NCBI GenBank assembly: GCA_025153445.1
Contig: JANZNS010000004.1
Span: 1 to 64,000, forward strand
From: Marinobacter sp. BGYM27
Lineage (GTDB): Bacteria; Pseudomonadota; Gammaproteobacteria; Pseudomonadales; Oleiphilaceae
Direction: 5' to 3'
DNA length: 64,000 nucleotides
In this document: positions 1-9,143 of the stretch, one piece after another
Layout: every line of letters begins with the position of its first letter
Position numbering within the stretch: position 1 is the first letter of the stretch
Notes under the pieces: generated by a model
Seen by the model: only the letters and a program-made list of their open reading frames with translations
What the model was told of the DNA's origin: nothing
Database searches by the model: none
Made by a program: the position numbers and the translations under genes

Positions 1-18
1 ACAAATTACTTGGTCAAC

Positions 19-31
19 TTTTTAAAGAGCG
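19..31 (-). promoter_or_regulatory. boxA antitermination element of an rRNA leader
   Basis: Read leftward, this stretch is CGCTCTTTAAAAA, very close to the rRNA boxA consensus TGCTCTTTAACA bound by NusB/NusE. It lies about 28 nt downstream of the last of three tandem promoters, which is where the leader boxA of a rRNA operon is expected. The 16S gene itself must lie beyond the left edge of the window, so the assignment rests on motif and position. Confidence 0.65.
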
Positions 32-58
32 GGGCGTGTAGCCCTGTTGAGAGCGCGT

Positions 59-86
59 ATTCTACAGCGATCCTCAACCTTGTCAA
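59..86 (-). promoter_or_regulatory. rRNA operon promoter, proximal copy
   Basis: On the minus strand there is a perfect -35 TTGACA (81-86), a 16-nt spacer and a -10 TAGAAT (59-64). The bases after the -10 are GC-rich (ACGCGCTC), the kind of discriminator that confers sensitivity to ppGpp and DksA. The region upstream of the -35 is AT-rich, like an UP element. This is the promoter nearest the presumed rRNA genes. Confidence 0.8.
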
Positions 87-179
87 CCACTAATTTGAAA
101 CTCTTTAATTCTTTTCAAATCAGCTAGTTAACACTCGTTTCGGTTTGACTTTAAGCCGTTACCCTGAAGCGAGGCGCGC

Positions 180-207
180 ATTCTACAGCGCTTCAAAATC
201 TTGTCAA
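180..207 (-). promoter_or_regulatory. rRNA operon promoter, middle copy
   Basis: Second copy of the same arrangement on the minus strand: TTGACA (202-207), 16-nt spacer, TAGAAT (180-185), followed by GCGCGCCTCGC as a GC-rich discriminator. An AT-rich stretch at 208-240 upstream of the -35 could serve as an UP element. The unit is clearly related in sequence to the copies at 59-86 and 303-330. Confidence 0.8.
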
Positions 208-302
208 CCGTTAATTTATAAACTTAAATATGTCTAAAAATCAATTGGTTGCATTCTCTTTCGGCGTTGCCGTGTAGGCCGTTACCCCCGAAAGAGATGC
301 GC

Positions 303-330
303 ATTCTACAGACTGACTGACCGGTGTCAA
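303..330 (-). promoter_or_regulatory. rRNA operon promoter, distal copy
   Basis: Third copy on the minus strand: TTGACA (325-330), 16-nt spacer, TAGAAT (303-308), then GCGCATCTC. The upstream AT-rich element (331-360) reaches almost to the tyrS stop codon, so the rRNA control region begins directly after tyrS. All three copies have identical hexamers and the same 16-nt spacing. Confidence 0.8.
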
Positions 331-368
331 CGCTGCTTTCTAAATTAGTTAAATTAAATGCTGATCGT

Positions 369-1571
369 TTATTTTGTGATCGAAATCTTCGCGATTTTCT
401 TCTTCCCTGCCTGAATAACCGCGACATCACCCTCAATAAACATCCGATCACCTGAAAGCTGTACTCCATCTATATAGACGGCACCACGAGCAAACACGTC
501 TTTTGCTGCCTTTCCGTTCTGGGCCAGCCCGGCTTCGCGCAACAAGGACACGATATGCACATCCTCCCTACCAGCAAGCGCGACCTCTACTTCAGGCACG
601 TTGTCAGGAATTGCACCAAGCGCAACCTGGTTGCCCGCTGATTTATGCGCTCCCTTTGCAGCCTCTTCATTATGGAAGCGGGTAATAATTTCCTCTGCAA
701 GCACGCGCTTGAACTCCTGAGGGTTCGCACCGCCATCAACTGCCGCCCTGAACTCGTTCACTTCCGCCATTGGACGGAAACTCAGCAGTTCGAAGTAACG
801 CCATAGCAGCTCGTCAGGTATTGATAGCAACTTGGTGTACATTTCGCCTGGGGAGTCATTAACGCCAATATAGTTGTGCAACGACTTCGACATCTTCTGC
901 ACGCCATCCAACCCTTCAAGGATCGGCATGGTAAGAATAGCCTGCGGCGCCTGACCATAATGCTTTTGCAGAATCCGCCCCATCAGGAGATTGAACTTCT
1001 GATCCGTGCCGCCCAATTCAACATCCGCCTCCAAAGCCACCGAGTCATACCCCTGGACCAACGGATAGAGAAACTCATGGATGGCGATCGACTTTTCAGC
1101 GGCGTAGCGCTTGGCAAAGTCATCCCGCTCGAGCATGCGCGCAACCGTGTACTGACCCGCCAGACGAATCATGTCTGCAGCTGACATCTTGCTCATCCAG
1201 TCGGAATTGAATGCAACCGTCGTTTTCTCAGGATCCAGGATTTTGAATACCTGCTCTTTATAGGTGCGCGCATTTTCAGCGATCTGCTCCGTAGTGAGCG
1301 GTGGCCGGGTTGCACTCTTGCCGGTCGGGTCTCCGATCATGCCCGTGAAATCGCCGATCAGGAAAATAACTTCGTGGCCAAGATCCTGGAACTGCCGCAA
1401 CTTGTTGATCAACACCGTATGCCCCAGATGAAGATCCGGTGCAGTGGGATCAAACCCCGCCTTGATGCGCAAACGACGCCCCGACTTCAGTTTTTCGACA
1501 AGTTCATCTTCCGGCAGCAGTTCGTCAACGCCACGTTTAATAATCGCGAGGGCATCATCAATTGCGGTCAT
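369..1571 (-). CDS. tyrS: Tyrosyl-tRNA synthetase (TyrZ type)
   Basis: Charges tRNA-Tyr with tyrosine in the cytoplasm. The 400-residue protein has the class I signature HLGH at residues 48-51, the KMSKS loop at 226-230, and a C-terminal S4 RNA-binding domain from about residue 335. Length and the sequence around KMSKS fit the approximately 400-residue bacterial type found next to rRNA operons in Pseudomonas. It is divergent from the M23 peptidase gene, and its stop is followed within 40 nt by rRNA promoters reading the same way, so read-through from tyrS could enter the rRNA operon. Identification is secure. Confidence 0.97.
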   Translation of the reverse strand: MTAIDDALAIIKRGVDELLPEDELVEKLKSGRRLRIKAGFDPTAPDLHLGHTVLINKLRQFQDLGHEVIFLIGDFTGMIGDPTGKSATRPPLTTEQIAENARTYKEQVFKILDPEKTTVAFNSDWMSKMSAADMIRLAGQYTVARMLERDDFAKRYAAEKSIAIHEFLYPLVQGYDSVALEADVELGGTDQKFNLLMGRILQKHYGQAPQAILTMPILEGLDGVQKMSKSLHNYIGVNDSPGEMYTKLLSIPDELLWRYFELLSFRPMAEVNEFRAAVDGGANPQEFKRVLAEEIITRFHNEEAAKGAHKSAGNQVALGAIPDNVPEVEVALAGREDVHIVSLLREAGLAQNGKAAKDVFARGAVYIDGVQLSGDRMFIEGDVAVIQAGKKKIAKISITK

Positions 1572-1880
1572 TCTTTTTCCCTTTATATATGCAAAACAGT
1601 TTTACAAAGATCAACAGAACAGCTCAGAGCGTTACCGGCTTACCTGATACAGTCTAATCTGATTAAATTTTAGACAACCTCTATCACTGGGGTTTTCAGC
1701 CCATTAGCATGTCAGGCGCGCAGTATAACAAGCGCCGGGCCATTTGAGCGGCACCCAAAAGTAATACCCTGTGACGCCGACGCGCACGCTTTTTACCACC
1801 ACGGGCTTGAATTATACTTAAGACTGTATTTAATTAATTGACACAACATATCGAAGTGTCAGGAAAAACAGGTTATCAAT
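1572..1880. other. Divergent intergenic region between tyrS and the M23 peptidase gene
   Basis: These 309 bases must hold the promoters of both genes. The part next to the peptidase gene (about 1807-1846) is AT-rich and contains TTGAAT and TTGACA hexamers, but I cannot pair either with a convincing -10. No structured RNA, T-box-like hairpin or open frame of interest was recognised. Confidence 0.4.
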
Positions 1881-3338
1881 GTGCTCAACTCATTCCCCAA
1901 AACCCACCTGTTAGCTGCGGGCGCCTTAAGCGCAGTGGTTGGCCTTGGACTTATCTTTAGCCCCAGCGCACCCGTTGAGGCCAAGCGCACATCATTATCA
2001 CTGGATCTCGATAGCGGCGAAACGTCCCGCATCGTCCCACTTAATAAAGAACTGACTGAAGCGGTAGAAACCGAGACAGCATCGGTACCGGCCAACATCA
2101 GCCCTGTATCCGATGCCCAGAAAGCCGCTGCTGAAACCACCGCATCGCCGGCCGATATAGCTGACAGCGCGCCACCTGTGGCAGCAACACCACCAACATC
2201 GTCCACAAAAAGTGCCGCATTAAAGTGGCAGGACTTTACCATCAACAGCGGTGACAATTTGTCGGCCCTGTTTAGCAAAGCCGGCTTTGATTATGGTCTG
2301 ATGCTTTCGGTGATTCATGGCGACGGCGAAGCCAAGAAAATCGAACGCCTGTATGAAGGAGAGACCATATCGTTCGCAACAAATGCCGACGGTGAGCTTG
2401 AGCGCATTAAGCTGAGCCGGAATCGCCTCGACTCTCTCCTCATTACACGGACAGAAGATGGATTCAAAGGAGAGACCGTTTCCCGAACGCCCGAACAACG
2501 CACGGCCTATGCATCAGGGAAAGTCGATGGGTCGCTTTATCTTGCCAGCCGTGGCGCCGGACTAAGCGATCGCCTTACGATGGAGCTGGTCGGGATTTTT
2601 GGTTGGGATATCGATTTCGTTTACGACATCCGCAAAGGCGATCACTTCGAAATTCTTTACGAAGACCTTTATCTGGACAATGAAAAGTTTGATACCGGAC
2701 GAATCCTTGCGGCAACCTTTGTGAATCGGGGCAAGCCTGTTACCGCACTGCTGTACACCGATAAAGACGGCCACTCGGATTACTACACGCCGGAAGGCAG
2801 CAGCCTGCGCAAAGCCTTTCTCCGCACCCCCATTAATGCGCGCGTATCGTCTGCATTCAATCTGCAGCGTCGCCACCCGGTGCTTGATGTCGTCCGCCCA
2901 CATGAAGGCACCGACTACGCCGCCCCTCCGGGCACACCAATCAAGGCAGCGGGTGATGGCCGCATCCGGTCCGCCGGATGGAAAGGTGGCTACGGCCGCA
3001 CCGTTGTTATCCAGCATGGGGACAATATCTCCACGCTCTATGCCCACATGCGCGCTATCGCAAAGGGCATGAAAAGCGGAGCCCGGATCAAGCAGGGCCA
3101 GACCATTGGCTACGTCGGCTCATCCGGCATGGTTACCGGTCCGCATTTACATTACGAATTTCGTGTGAACGGCTCACCGCGCAACTCCCGTACGGTGAAA
3201 TTGCCGGATGCATCACCTATCCCAAAATCCGAGATGGCCTCCTTCAAGGCAGCCACTCAATCGTTGTTAGCCAGCCTTAATGAAGCCAAAGGCGAGCGGC
3301 AGCTGGCCCTCGCAGATTCCGAGGAAGACGAGGGATGA
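1881..3338 (+). CDS. M23 family metallopeptidase (MepM/OapA-like)
   Basis: Probable periplasmic zinc endopeptidase that cuts peptide cross-links in peptidoglycan to allow wall growth. The 485-residue protein starts at GTG 1881, has an N-terminal hydrophobic segment (residues about 9-29), a Pro/Ala/Thr-rich linker, an OapA/LysM-like region (about 115-190), and a C-terminal LytM domain with the zinc motifs HxxxD (H341, D345) and HxH (422, 424). All zinc ligands are present, so it should be active rather than an EnvC-like activator. It overlaps anmK by 4 nt (ATGA), linking wall cleavage to recovery of anhydro-sugars. The closest named relative is MepM/YebA. Confidence 0.9.
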   Translation: MLNSFPKTHLLAAGALSAVVGLGLIFSPSAPVEAKRTSLSLDLDSGETSRIVPLNKELTEAVETETASVPANISPVSDAQKAAAETTASPADIADSAPPVAATPPTSSTKSAALKWQDFTINSGDNLSALFSKAGFDYGLMLSVIHGDGEAKKIERLYEGETISFATNADGELERIKLSRNRLDSLLITRTEDGFKGETVSRTPEQRTAYASGKVDGSLYLASRGAGLSDRLTMELVGIFGWDIDFVYDIRKGDHFEILYEDLYLDNEKFDTGRILAATFVNRGKPVTALLYTDKDGHSDYYTPEGSSLRKAFLRTPINARVSSAFNLQRRHPVLDVVRPHEGTDYAAPPGTPIKAAGDGRIRSAGWKGGYGRTVVIQHGDNISTLYAHMRAIAKGMKSGARIKQGQTIGYVGSSGMVTGPHLHYEFRVNGSPRNSRTVKLPDASPIPKSEMASFKAATQSLLASLNEAKGERQLALADSEEDEG

Positions 3339-4435
3339 GTGACGACGCCTATATTGGGCTAATGTCAGGGACCAGCATGGACGCTATTGATGCGGTGCTG
3401 GTCTCCTTCCCACACGACACCATTCAGATTCGCGCAACCCACTTACACCCATACCCCGATACACTGAGAATGCGTCTTGCCCGTGCAGCGCAAAATCAGG
3501 GTACACCGGACGAGATCGGCGAACTTGACCACGAAATGGGCGCCCTGTTCAGCGAAGCTGCAAACGCATTGCTGGCAGAAGCCAACGTGCCGGCAAACAG
3601 CATTCGCGCAATTGGCAGTCACGGCCAGACCGTACGCCATCAGCCCTATGGGACTGCACGTTTTTCGATGCAGATCGGCGACCCCTCACTCATTGCAGAA
3701 AACACCGGCATCACCACAGTAGCCGATTTTCGGCGCCGTGATCTGGCAGCCGGGGGCCAGGGCGCCCCGCTGGTTCCGGCATTTCATGCTGCTTACTTTG
3801 GCAGTGACAGTGAGGATCGCTGCATTGTGAACATCGGCGGTATCACCAATATCAGCTGGCTTCCCGGCGATAAATCGAAAGCCGCTACCGGTTTTGACAC
3901 TGGCCCGGGCAATGCGTTAATGGATGACTGGTGTTACGACCAGACCGGCCGACATTATGATGACGACGGCCACTGGGCAAAGTCCGGCTCCTGCAATGAG
4001 GCCTTGCTGAGCGACATGTTAAGCGATGCCTACTTTGCCCAACCCACCCCCAAAAGCACGGGGCGTGAACGCTTCAACCTGAACTGGCTCAAGACAGTGA
4101 TCGCACGCCATCCGGATATTTCGCCGGAAGACATTCAGCGCACCCTGCTGGAACTGACCGTACGATCATTAGTGAGCCAGCTGCCTCAAGCCCCTGCCCG
4201 ACTCTTTGTATGCGGCGGCGGTGCTTTAAACACGCTATTGATGACGCAACTCGCCGAGGCATTGCCCGGGTGCACAGTGGAAACAACGTCCGCACTGGGG
4301 CTTGATCCTGAATGGGTGGAGGGCGTTGCCTTTGCTTGGTTGGCCAAGCGTTGTCTGGACGGAGTACCGGGAAATCTTCCTGAAGTCACAGGAGCCGAAG
4401 GCCCCAGAATACTGGGCGCGATATATCAGGCGTAA
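3335..4435 (+). CDS. anmK: Anhydro-N-acetylmuramic acid kinase
   Basis: Cytoplasmic enzyme that cleaves and phosphorylates 1,6-anhydroMurNAc, with ATP, to MurNAc-6-phosphate for wall recycling. The 366-residue protein begins with the family motif GLMSGTSMDAIDAV, and has the acetate/sugar-kinase fold signatures NIGGITN and FDTGPGNALMD in the middle and CGGGALN near residue 290. Full family length. It is translationally coupled to the upstream M23 peptidase by an ATGA overlap, a sensible pairing because the peptidase helps liberate the material that AnmK recycles. Confidence 0.97.
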   Translation: MSDDAYIGLMSGTSMDAIDAVLVSFPHDTIQIRATHLHPYPDTLRMRLARAAQNQGTPDEIGELDHEMGALFSEAANALLAEANVPANSIRAIGSHGQTVRHQPYGTARFSMQIGDPSLIAENTGITTVADFRRRDLAAGGQGAPLVPAFHAAYFGSDSEDRCIVNIGGITNISWLPGDKSKAATGFDTGPGNALMDDWCYDQTGRHYDDDGHWAKSGSCNEALLSDMLSDAYFAQPTPKSTGRERFNLNWLKTVIARHPDISPEDIQRTLLELTVRSLVSQLPQAPARLFVCGGGALNTLLMTQLAEALPGCTVETTSALGLDPEWVEGVAFAWLAKRCLDGVPGNLPEVTGAEGPRILGAIYQA

Positions 4436-4490
4436 ATGCTGGAAGTCCGGTAAGCGCAATATAAAGCGATAGGCGTGATTACAATAACAG

Positions 4491-4512
4491 GCCGGCGGGC
4501 AAATCCGCCGGC
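4491..4512. terminator. Hairpin between convergent anmK and erpA
   Basis: GCCGGCGG (4491-4498) pairs perfectly with CCGCCGGC (4505-4512) around a 6-nt loop. Reading leftward the hairpin is followed by a T-containing stretch (CTGTTATTGTAAT), so it most likely ends the argC-erpA transcript. No comparable U run follows on the plus strand. Confidence 0.55.
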
Positions 4513-4520
4513 TTCAGGCG

Positions 4521-4874
4521 TCAGATGGTAAACGAGGACCCACACCCGCAGGTGGTGGTGGCATTGGGGTTCTGGACAATAAACTGCGAGCCTTGCAGCC
4601 CTTCCTGATAGTCGATTGTCGCGCCAATCAAATACTGATAACTCATGGGGTCGACCAGTAACGTCACACCGTCTCGCTCGATCGCGGTGTCGTCTTCCTC
4701 GTGATCTTCCTCAAAAGAAAACCCGTACTGAAAGCCAGAACAGCCTCCTCCGGTCACAAAAACACGGAGTTTCAGATCGGGATTGCCTTCTTCTTCTACC
4801 AGATCCCGAACTTTCGCCACGGCATTCTCGCTGAAGAAAAGGGGGGTCGCTATTTGTTCCTGAACGGCACTCAA
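4521..4874 (-). CDS. erpA: Iron-sulfur cluster insertion protein ErpA
   Basis: A-type carrier that delivers Fe-S clusters to apoproteins such as IspG. The three cluster-ligand cysteines are present in GGGCSGF and the C-terminal [10 protein letters not shown] place the start at TTG 4874 because a perfect AGGAGG lies 5 nt upstream (4880-4885), giving 117 residues, the normal family length. A longer reading from another TTG at 4922 adds 16 residues but has no comparable ribosome-binding site. It is the last gene of the leftward argC group. The TTG start may hold translation down. Confidence 0.93.
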   Translation of the reverse strand: MSAVQEQIATPLFFSENAVAKVRDLVEEEGNPDLKLRVFVTGGGCSGFQYGFSFEEDHEEDDTAIERDGVTLLVDPMSYQYLIGATIDYQEGLQGSQFIVQNPNATTTCGCGSSFTI

Positions 4875-4942
4875 GGTCGCCTCCTGAAGATATCTAAGCG
4901 GCTGGGCACTAGGATTATCCAATTCCCGACTAATTTAGTCAA

Positions 4943-5413
4943 TTATTCAGCACGACTGTCGTCGTGCGCCTCACTACTGTTTTCAACTTCTGCTGTCGCA
5001 GTTGACGATGCCGCCTCCCCCTGACGCAACAAACCAATAGGTTCTTTCTGATGGACGAGGTTGCCATTAACGGCGGCGCCTATCGCCATCTGGATCAGGT
5101 TGTAATACACGTTACCGTGAATAGATGCCTTCTGAGCCAACTCCAGGTGAGCCGACGCATAAACGTCACCGCGGATCGTGCCGTTGATGACAACATGAGG
5201 TGCGACAATATCACCCTCAACCTCACCAATTTCTGAAATTCTGAGAATGGCATCAGCACCGTCTTCTGCGACGATTTTACCGCGCACCTTGCCATCAACA
5301 TGAAGACCGCCGGAAAACTGCACGTCGCCCGAGATTGATGTTTTGCTGGAGATCAACGTATCGAAATGGCCCGTCGATGGCTTGCGCGCTTTCTGGTTCT
5401 TCTTACCCAACAT
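4943..5413 (-). CDS. Bactofilin family protein
   Basis: A 156-residue polymer-forming cytoskeletal protein. The core (about residues 20-125) is built of short repeats with alternating hydrophobic and glycine positions (GDVQFSGG, GKVRGKI, GEVEGDI, GTIRGDV, ASIHGNV), typical of the right-handed beta-helix of bactofilins. It has a short charged N-terminus and an acidic Ser/Glu-rich tail, and no membrane segment. It lies 3 nt from the upstream coiled-coil membrane protein gene, which may anchor or regulate it. Bactofilins usually organise local wall synthesis or envelope structures; the role here is unknown. Confidence 0.92.
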   Translation of the reverse strand: MLGKKNQKARKPSTGHFDTLISSKTSISGDVQFSGGLHVDGKVRGKIVAEDGADAILRISEIGEVEGDIVAPHVVINGTIRGDVYASAHLELAQKASIHGNVYYNLIQMAIGAAVNGNLVHQKEPIGLLRQGEAASSTATAEVENSSEAHDDSRAE

Positions 5414-5416
5414 CCG

Positions 5417-6157
5417 TTATTTCTCCATCACCGTTTTCCAATCAAACGTTCGTTCGCTTTTCGCTGCTTTTCTGCCCTGAGATTTGGCGACTACCTGAAT
5501 CTCGATCGGCTCGAACTGTTCCGGGAGCACTAGCACCCCTTTGATGTCCTGAAAGTACCGGTAGCGAAAATGAATCCCAAGATCTTCGACCTCATCAGCC
5601 AGATCGCGCAGTGGAATGACCTGACGTTCTCCGTCCTGCATGCCGATTACATTTACCGCGACCACACCTTCAATGTAGCTCTTATTATCGCCCACCTGTG
5701 TCAGTACAAGTTTGTACGCAAAAGCATTCGCTTTCCGGCGGGCATCAATTTCAAACCGCTGGACCTGCAATCCGGTGTCACTCTGCGAGGGCGCCATAAT
5801 GTTCTTGTAGAACGTCAGATCCGAATTGAGCGAGACCATACGGGTTTCGAGGCCGGCAATGGTTTCCCGGGCCTGCTTGAGCGCCTGCTGATCAATGCGG
5901 CGACCCCGTTCCAGATTAATCCGCTCCTGCTGCAGCGTGGTTGACTTGGTTCTTAACTCGTCAAGTTCTTCGGAGAGCAGGTTACGGGTTTTCGTCATGT
6001 CCGAAAAACGGAAGCCACCCTGCGCCATCCCGAACATATAGCCCAGCATGGCAGCGACAACAGAGAAAGTAAGCAATATCAAAAAACGGCGAATACCCTG
6101 CCCCGGCCGATGCCGGACAATGACGAATTCGCCCTGGTTCTTCCTGTCTTCAGCCAA
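5417..6157 (-). CDS. DUF6776 family membrane coiled-coil protein
   Basis: A 246-residue protein with one transmembrane helix at about residues 22-46, preceded by a short basic cytoplasmic segment, then a heptad-rich coiled coil (about 55-115) and a C-terminal domain of about 120 residues that looks beta-rich (FEIDARRKANAFAYKLVL). This arrangement matches DUF6776, found between argC and bactofilin genes in Pseudomonas-like bacteria; function unknown. It sits 14 nt from argC and 3 nt from the bactofilin gene, so it is surely co-transcribed. A scaffold role for the bactofilin is a guess from position. Confidence 0.8.
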   Translation of the reverse strand: MAEDRKNQGEFVIVRHRPGQGIRRFLILLTFSVVAAMLGYMFGMAQGGFRFSDMTKTRNLLSEELDELRTKSTTLQQERINLERGRRIDQQALKQARETIAGLETRMVSLNSDLTFYKNIMAPSQSDTGLQVQRFEIDARRKANAFAYKLVLTQVGDNKSYIEGVVAVNVIGMQDGERQVIPLRDLADEVEDLGIHFRYRYFQDIKGVLVLPEQFEPIEIQVVAKSQGRKAAKSERTFDWKTVMEK

Positions 6158-6171
6158 CGTCCGCTTCTCCC

Positions 6172-7209
6172 TCAGGGCAACAATGCAGGCGCATCCAGAC
6201 CGGCCGATTCATTCAGATCAAACATGACATTCATATTCTGAACAGCCTGCCCTGCGGCACCCTTTACAAGGTTGTCGATTACTGACGTCACGATCACGAT
6301 CGGGCTGTCTTCCTGACGGTGCAACGCCATGCGGCAATGGTTGGCCCCCCTTACACTGCGAGTTTCCGGGTGGCTGCCGAACGGCATGACATCTACAAAA
6401 GGTTCATTGGCAAAACGCGTTTCATAAAGCGCCTGAAGCCTGTCGAAATCAGCCGGATCCTTCAACTCAGCATAGAGGGTGGCCTCAATACCGCGAATCA
6501 TCGGCAGCAGGTGCGGCACGAACGTCACGCCCACCTGACCGCCAGCCGCAGTTTCAAGCCCCTGCCTGATTTCGGGGAGGTGGCGATGACCGGACGCACC
6601 ATAAGTCTTGAAGCTCTCGCCAATTTCACCATGCAATACGCCAACACTGGCCTGACGGCCTGCACCGCTGGCGCCTGACTTTGCATCTGCAATCAGGTGA
6701 CGTGTTTCAACCAGCCCTTGCTCCAGCAGTGGCAAAAAGCCCAGCTGAACGGCGGTAGGGTAACACCCGGGATTTGCGACCAATTGCGCGCCTCGGATAT
6801 CGTCCCGAAACACTTCAGGCAGGCCATAGACCGCTTTATTAGCCCATTCAACTGATTCGTGGGGCATGCCGTACCACTTGGCCCAGACATCCAGATCACG
6901 AATCCGGAAGTCTGCAGAAAGATCGACAATTCGAGTGCCCGCTGCAAGCAGCGTGGGCGCCATGCGCATGGCCACGCCATGAGGGGTAGCAAAAAACACC
7001 AGATCACACTGCGCCAGTTTCGCTTCGTCCGGTTCGGAAAATTCCAGATCAAAATGCCCACGCAGATTGGGATAGAGGTCGGCAACCTGAAGGCCTGCTT
7101 CGGATCGCGAGGTAATCATCACCACCTGCGCCTGAGGATGACAGGCAAGAATACGAAGCAATTCAACGCCTGTATAACCCGTACCACCAACAATTCCGAC
7201 CTTGATCAC
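6172..7209 (-). CDS. argC: N-acetyl-gamma-glutamyl-phosphate reductase
   Basis: Third step of arginine biosynthesis: NADPH-dependent reduction of N-acetylglutamyl-phosphate to the semialdehyde. The 345-residue protein opens with the dinucleotide-binding motif [14 protein letters not shown] and contains the catalytic cysteine in [14 protein letters not shown] (near residue 150). Full length, long form of the family. First gene of the leftward group argC-DUF6776-bactofilin-erpA. No ArgR box was recognised with confidence upstream. Confidence 0.97.
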   Translation of the reverse strand: MIKVGIVGGTGYTGVELLRILACHPQAQVVMITSRSEAGLQVADLYPNLRGHFDLEFSEPDEAKLAQCDLVFFATPHGVAMRMAPTLLAAGTRIVDLSADFRIRDLDVWAKWYGMPHESVEWANKAVYGLPEVFRDDIRGAQLVANPGCYPTAVQLGFLPLLEQGLVETRHLIADAKSGASGAGRQASVGVLHGEIGESFKTYGASGHRHLPEIRQGLETAAGGQVGVTFVPHLLPMIRGIEATLYAELKDPADFDRLQALYETRFANEPFVDVMPFGSHPETRSVRGANHCRMALHRQEDSPIVIVTSVIDNLVKGAAGQAVQNMNVMFDLNESAGLDAPALLP

Positions 7210-7253
7210 CTTACGCTCCTCATGTTCAGCTGAAAAAATCAGGCGGTAAGTCT

Positions 7254-7277
7254 AGCATGATAATGATCATGCTTTTT
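7254..7277. promoter_or_regulatory. Palindrome in the argC/ClC divergent region
   Basis: AGCATGAT (7254-7261) and ATCATGCT (7266-7273) form an 8-bp inverted repeat around AATG, followed by TTTT. It lies between two genes transcribed away from each other, so it is unlikely to be a terminator of either. The core GATAATGAT resembles half of a Fur box, but the other half does not match. An operator for one of the two promoters is the simplest idea. Confidence 0.35.
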
Positions 7278-7356
7278 GCACCCATGTTGATGCCGATTAC
7301 ACTAGACTAAGCGGCTGTCTCCACTGCACTCCTGAACTTAACGGGCCTCATCACTC

Positions 7357-9138
7357 ATGCGCAGTTTGAAACACCGGATTACGGAAGATCTGATCCCTCT
7401 CTTCAGGCGGCGGCTATCAGGTGTTGATGCTCTTCCTCAACTGGCACTTCTGGGTCTGATTTCCGGCATTATCACCGGCGTGGTCATCCTGCTTTTCCGC
7501 TTTGCAATTGAGTGGCCACTGGAAACCTTCCTGCCTGCGAGGCACGACGAAGCCTTTGAAAGCCTGGATCTTATCACTCGTGGGCTCCTGCCCCTGGGTG
7601 GCGCCCTGATACTCGGCCTGTTGATGCACCGCCTGGCGATCAGCGATCGCAAAGTGGGGGTAACTTACGTCATGGAGCGGCTAAATTACCATCAGGGCTA
7701 TATTTCCCTGCGCAGCGGTATTGTTCAGTTTGTACTGGGCATCGGCACCGTCATCACCGGCCAGTCGGCGGGCCGGGAAGGACCGGCGGTGCATTTGGGC
7801 GCCGCCTTTTCAAGCCTCCTCGGGCAGGTATTGAAACTGCCCAACAACAGCATTCGCACCCTGGTCGCCTGTGGCTGCGCGGCGGCTATTTCGGCCTCGT
7901 TCAACACCCCTATCGCCGGCGTTATCTTCGCGATGGAAGTGGTGATGATGGAATATACCATCGCCGGCTTCACCCCGATCATTCTGGCCTCCGTCAGCGC
8001 AGCGGTTGTCAACCAGGTGGTTTACGGCGCCGAGCCCGCGTTCAGTGTGCCGCCACTTACCATGACGTCGCTGATGGAAATCCCCTGGATTCTCGCCATA
8101 GCGCTTGTCATCGGCGTTGCATCCGCCACTTTTGTACGTTTACTGGTACTTTCAACCCGGTTCAACAACCAGCCTATTTTACTGCGGATGGGCGTCGCCG
8201 GTTTGCTGATGGTGCCCTTCGCTATCCTGGTGCCCGAAGTCATGGGGATCGGCTACGACACCGTCAGCGAGACTATCCATGGCCAGTTGCCGATGTTGCT
8301 GCTGCTGGGAATTGCCGTCGCGAAACTCACGATCACTTCCGTCACGATTGGCCTGGGCATGCCCAGCGGTGTGATCGGCCCCACGATATTCATTGGCGCC
8401 ACGCTCGGTGGCGCAATGGGGATGCTGGGCGCAACCATTGCACCGGACTATGCCTCCAGCACAGGCTTCTACGCCATGCTGGGAATGGGCGCGATGATGG
8501 GGTCCGTATTACAGGCGCCACTCGCTGCACTGATGGCGCTGATCGAGTTGACGCGCAATCCGAATATTATTCTGCCGGGCATGCTGGTCATCACCATATC
8601 CAGTCTGGTGGCGAGCGAAGTCTTTGGCCAACGGTCGATATTCCTGAGTCTGCTCAAGAGCCAGGGCCTCAGCTATCAGAACTCACCGGTTATTCAGGCG
8701 CTGAGGCGGGTTTCAGTGGGCGCGATCATGGAGCGCAGCATCCGTCGCATCGATCGTCGCATCACGGCTGAAGCCGCTCGCGACATTCTCAAAGCAGAAC
8801 CCCGCTGGCTCGTGATTGATGGCCAGAACGGCCCTACCGCTTTGCTCCCCTCTGTGGATCTTGCACGCTATCTGGAGGATCATGCGGACGCACTCGTGCC
8901 GAATGACGACACACCCGATGTCATTCCGGAGATTGATTTGATGGAAATCCCTGCCAATCGCCGGGACGTGGGTCCAGTGCAATATCAGGCCACGCTGGAA
9001 GAAGCGATGGCCGCATTTGAAGAATCTCATGCCGAGGCACTTTACGTTCAACGGCACGTTGCGCCCATGATCAAACGTATTATAGGTGTGGTACTCAAGT
9101 CCGATATCGAGAGCTACTACCAGTACAAGAAGGTATAA
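7357..9138 (+). CDS. ClC family anion antiporter with C-terminal CBS region
   Basis: Inner-membrane transporter of 593 residues. About 430 residues of hydrophobic ClC fold carry the gating-glutamate motif GREGPAVHLGA, so H+-coupled exchange rather than a channel is expected, and the later motif GMPSGVIGP. The usual selectivity loop GSGIP is not present; the equivalent stretch reads KVGVTYV. The C-terminal 140 residues look like a degenerate CBS pair (RRVSVGAIMER; DVGPVQYQATLEEA). It is 5 nt upstream of hemJ. This variant subfamily is common in Pseudomonas-type bacteria; its ion is not certain. Confidence 0.88.
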   Translation: MRSLKHRITEDLIPLFRRRLSGVDALPQLALLGLISGIITGVVILLFRFAIEWPLETFLPARHDEAFESLDLITRGLLPLGGALILGLLMHRLAISDRKVGVTYVMERLNYHQGYISLRSGIVQFVLGIGTVITGQSAGREGPAVHLGAAFSSLLGQVLKLPNNSIRTLVACGCAAAISASFNTPIAGVIFAMEVVMMEYTIAGFTPIILASVSAAVVNQVVYGAEPAFSVPPLTMTSLMEIPWILAIALVIGVASATFVRLLVLSTRFNNQPILLRMGVAGLLMVPFAILVPEVMGIGYDTVSETIHGQLPMLLLLGIAVAKLTITSVTIGLGMPSGVIGPTIFIGATLGGAMGMLGATIAPDYASSTGFYAMLGMGAMMGSVLQAPLAALMALIELTRNPNIILPGMLVITISSLVASEVFGQRSIFLSLLKSQGLSYQNSPVIQALRRVSVGAIMERSIRRIDRRITAEAARDILKAEPRWLVIDGQNGPTALLPSVDLARYLEDHADALVPNDDTPDVIPEIDLMEIPANRRDVGPVQYQATLEEAMAAFEESHAEALYVQRHVAPMIKRIIGVVLKSDIESYYQYKKV

Positions 9139-9143
9139 ACCGT

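Noticed and set aside
7254-7277. Fur box in front of the ClC/argC genes
   Set aside because: Only about 13 of 19 positions agree with the consensus and the second half fails; kept only as an unspecified palindrome.
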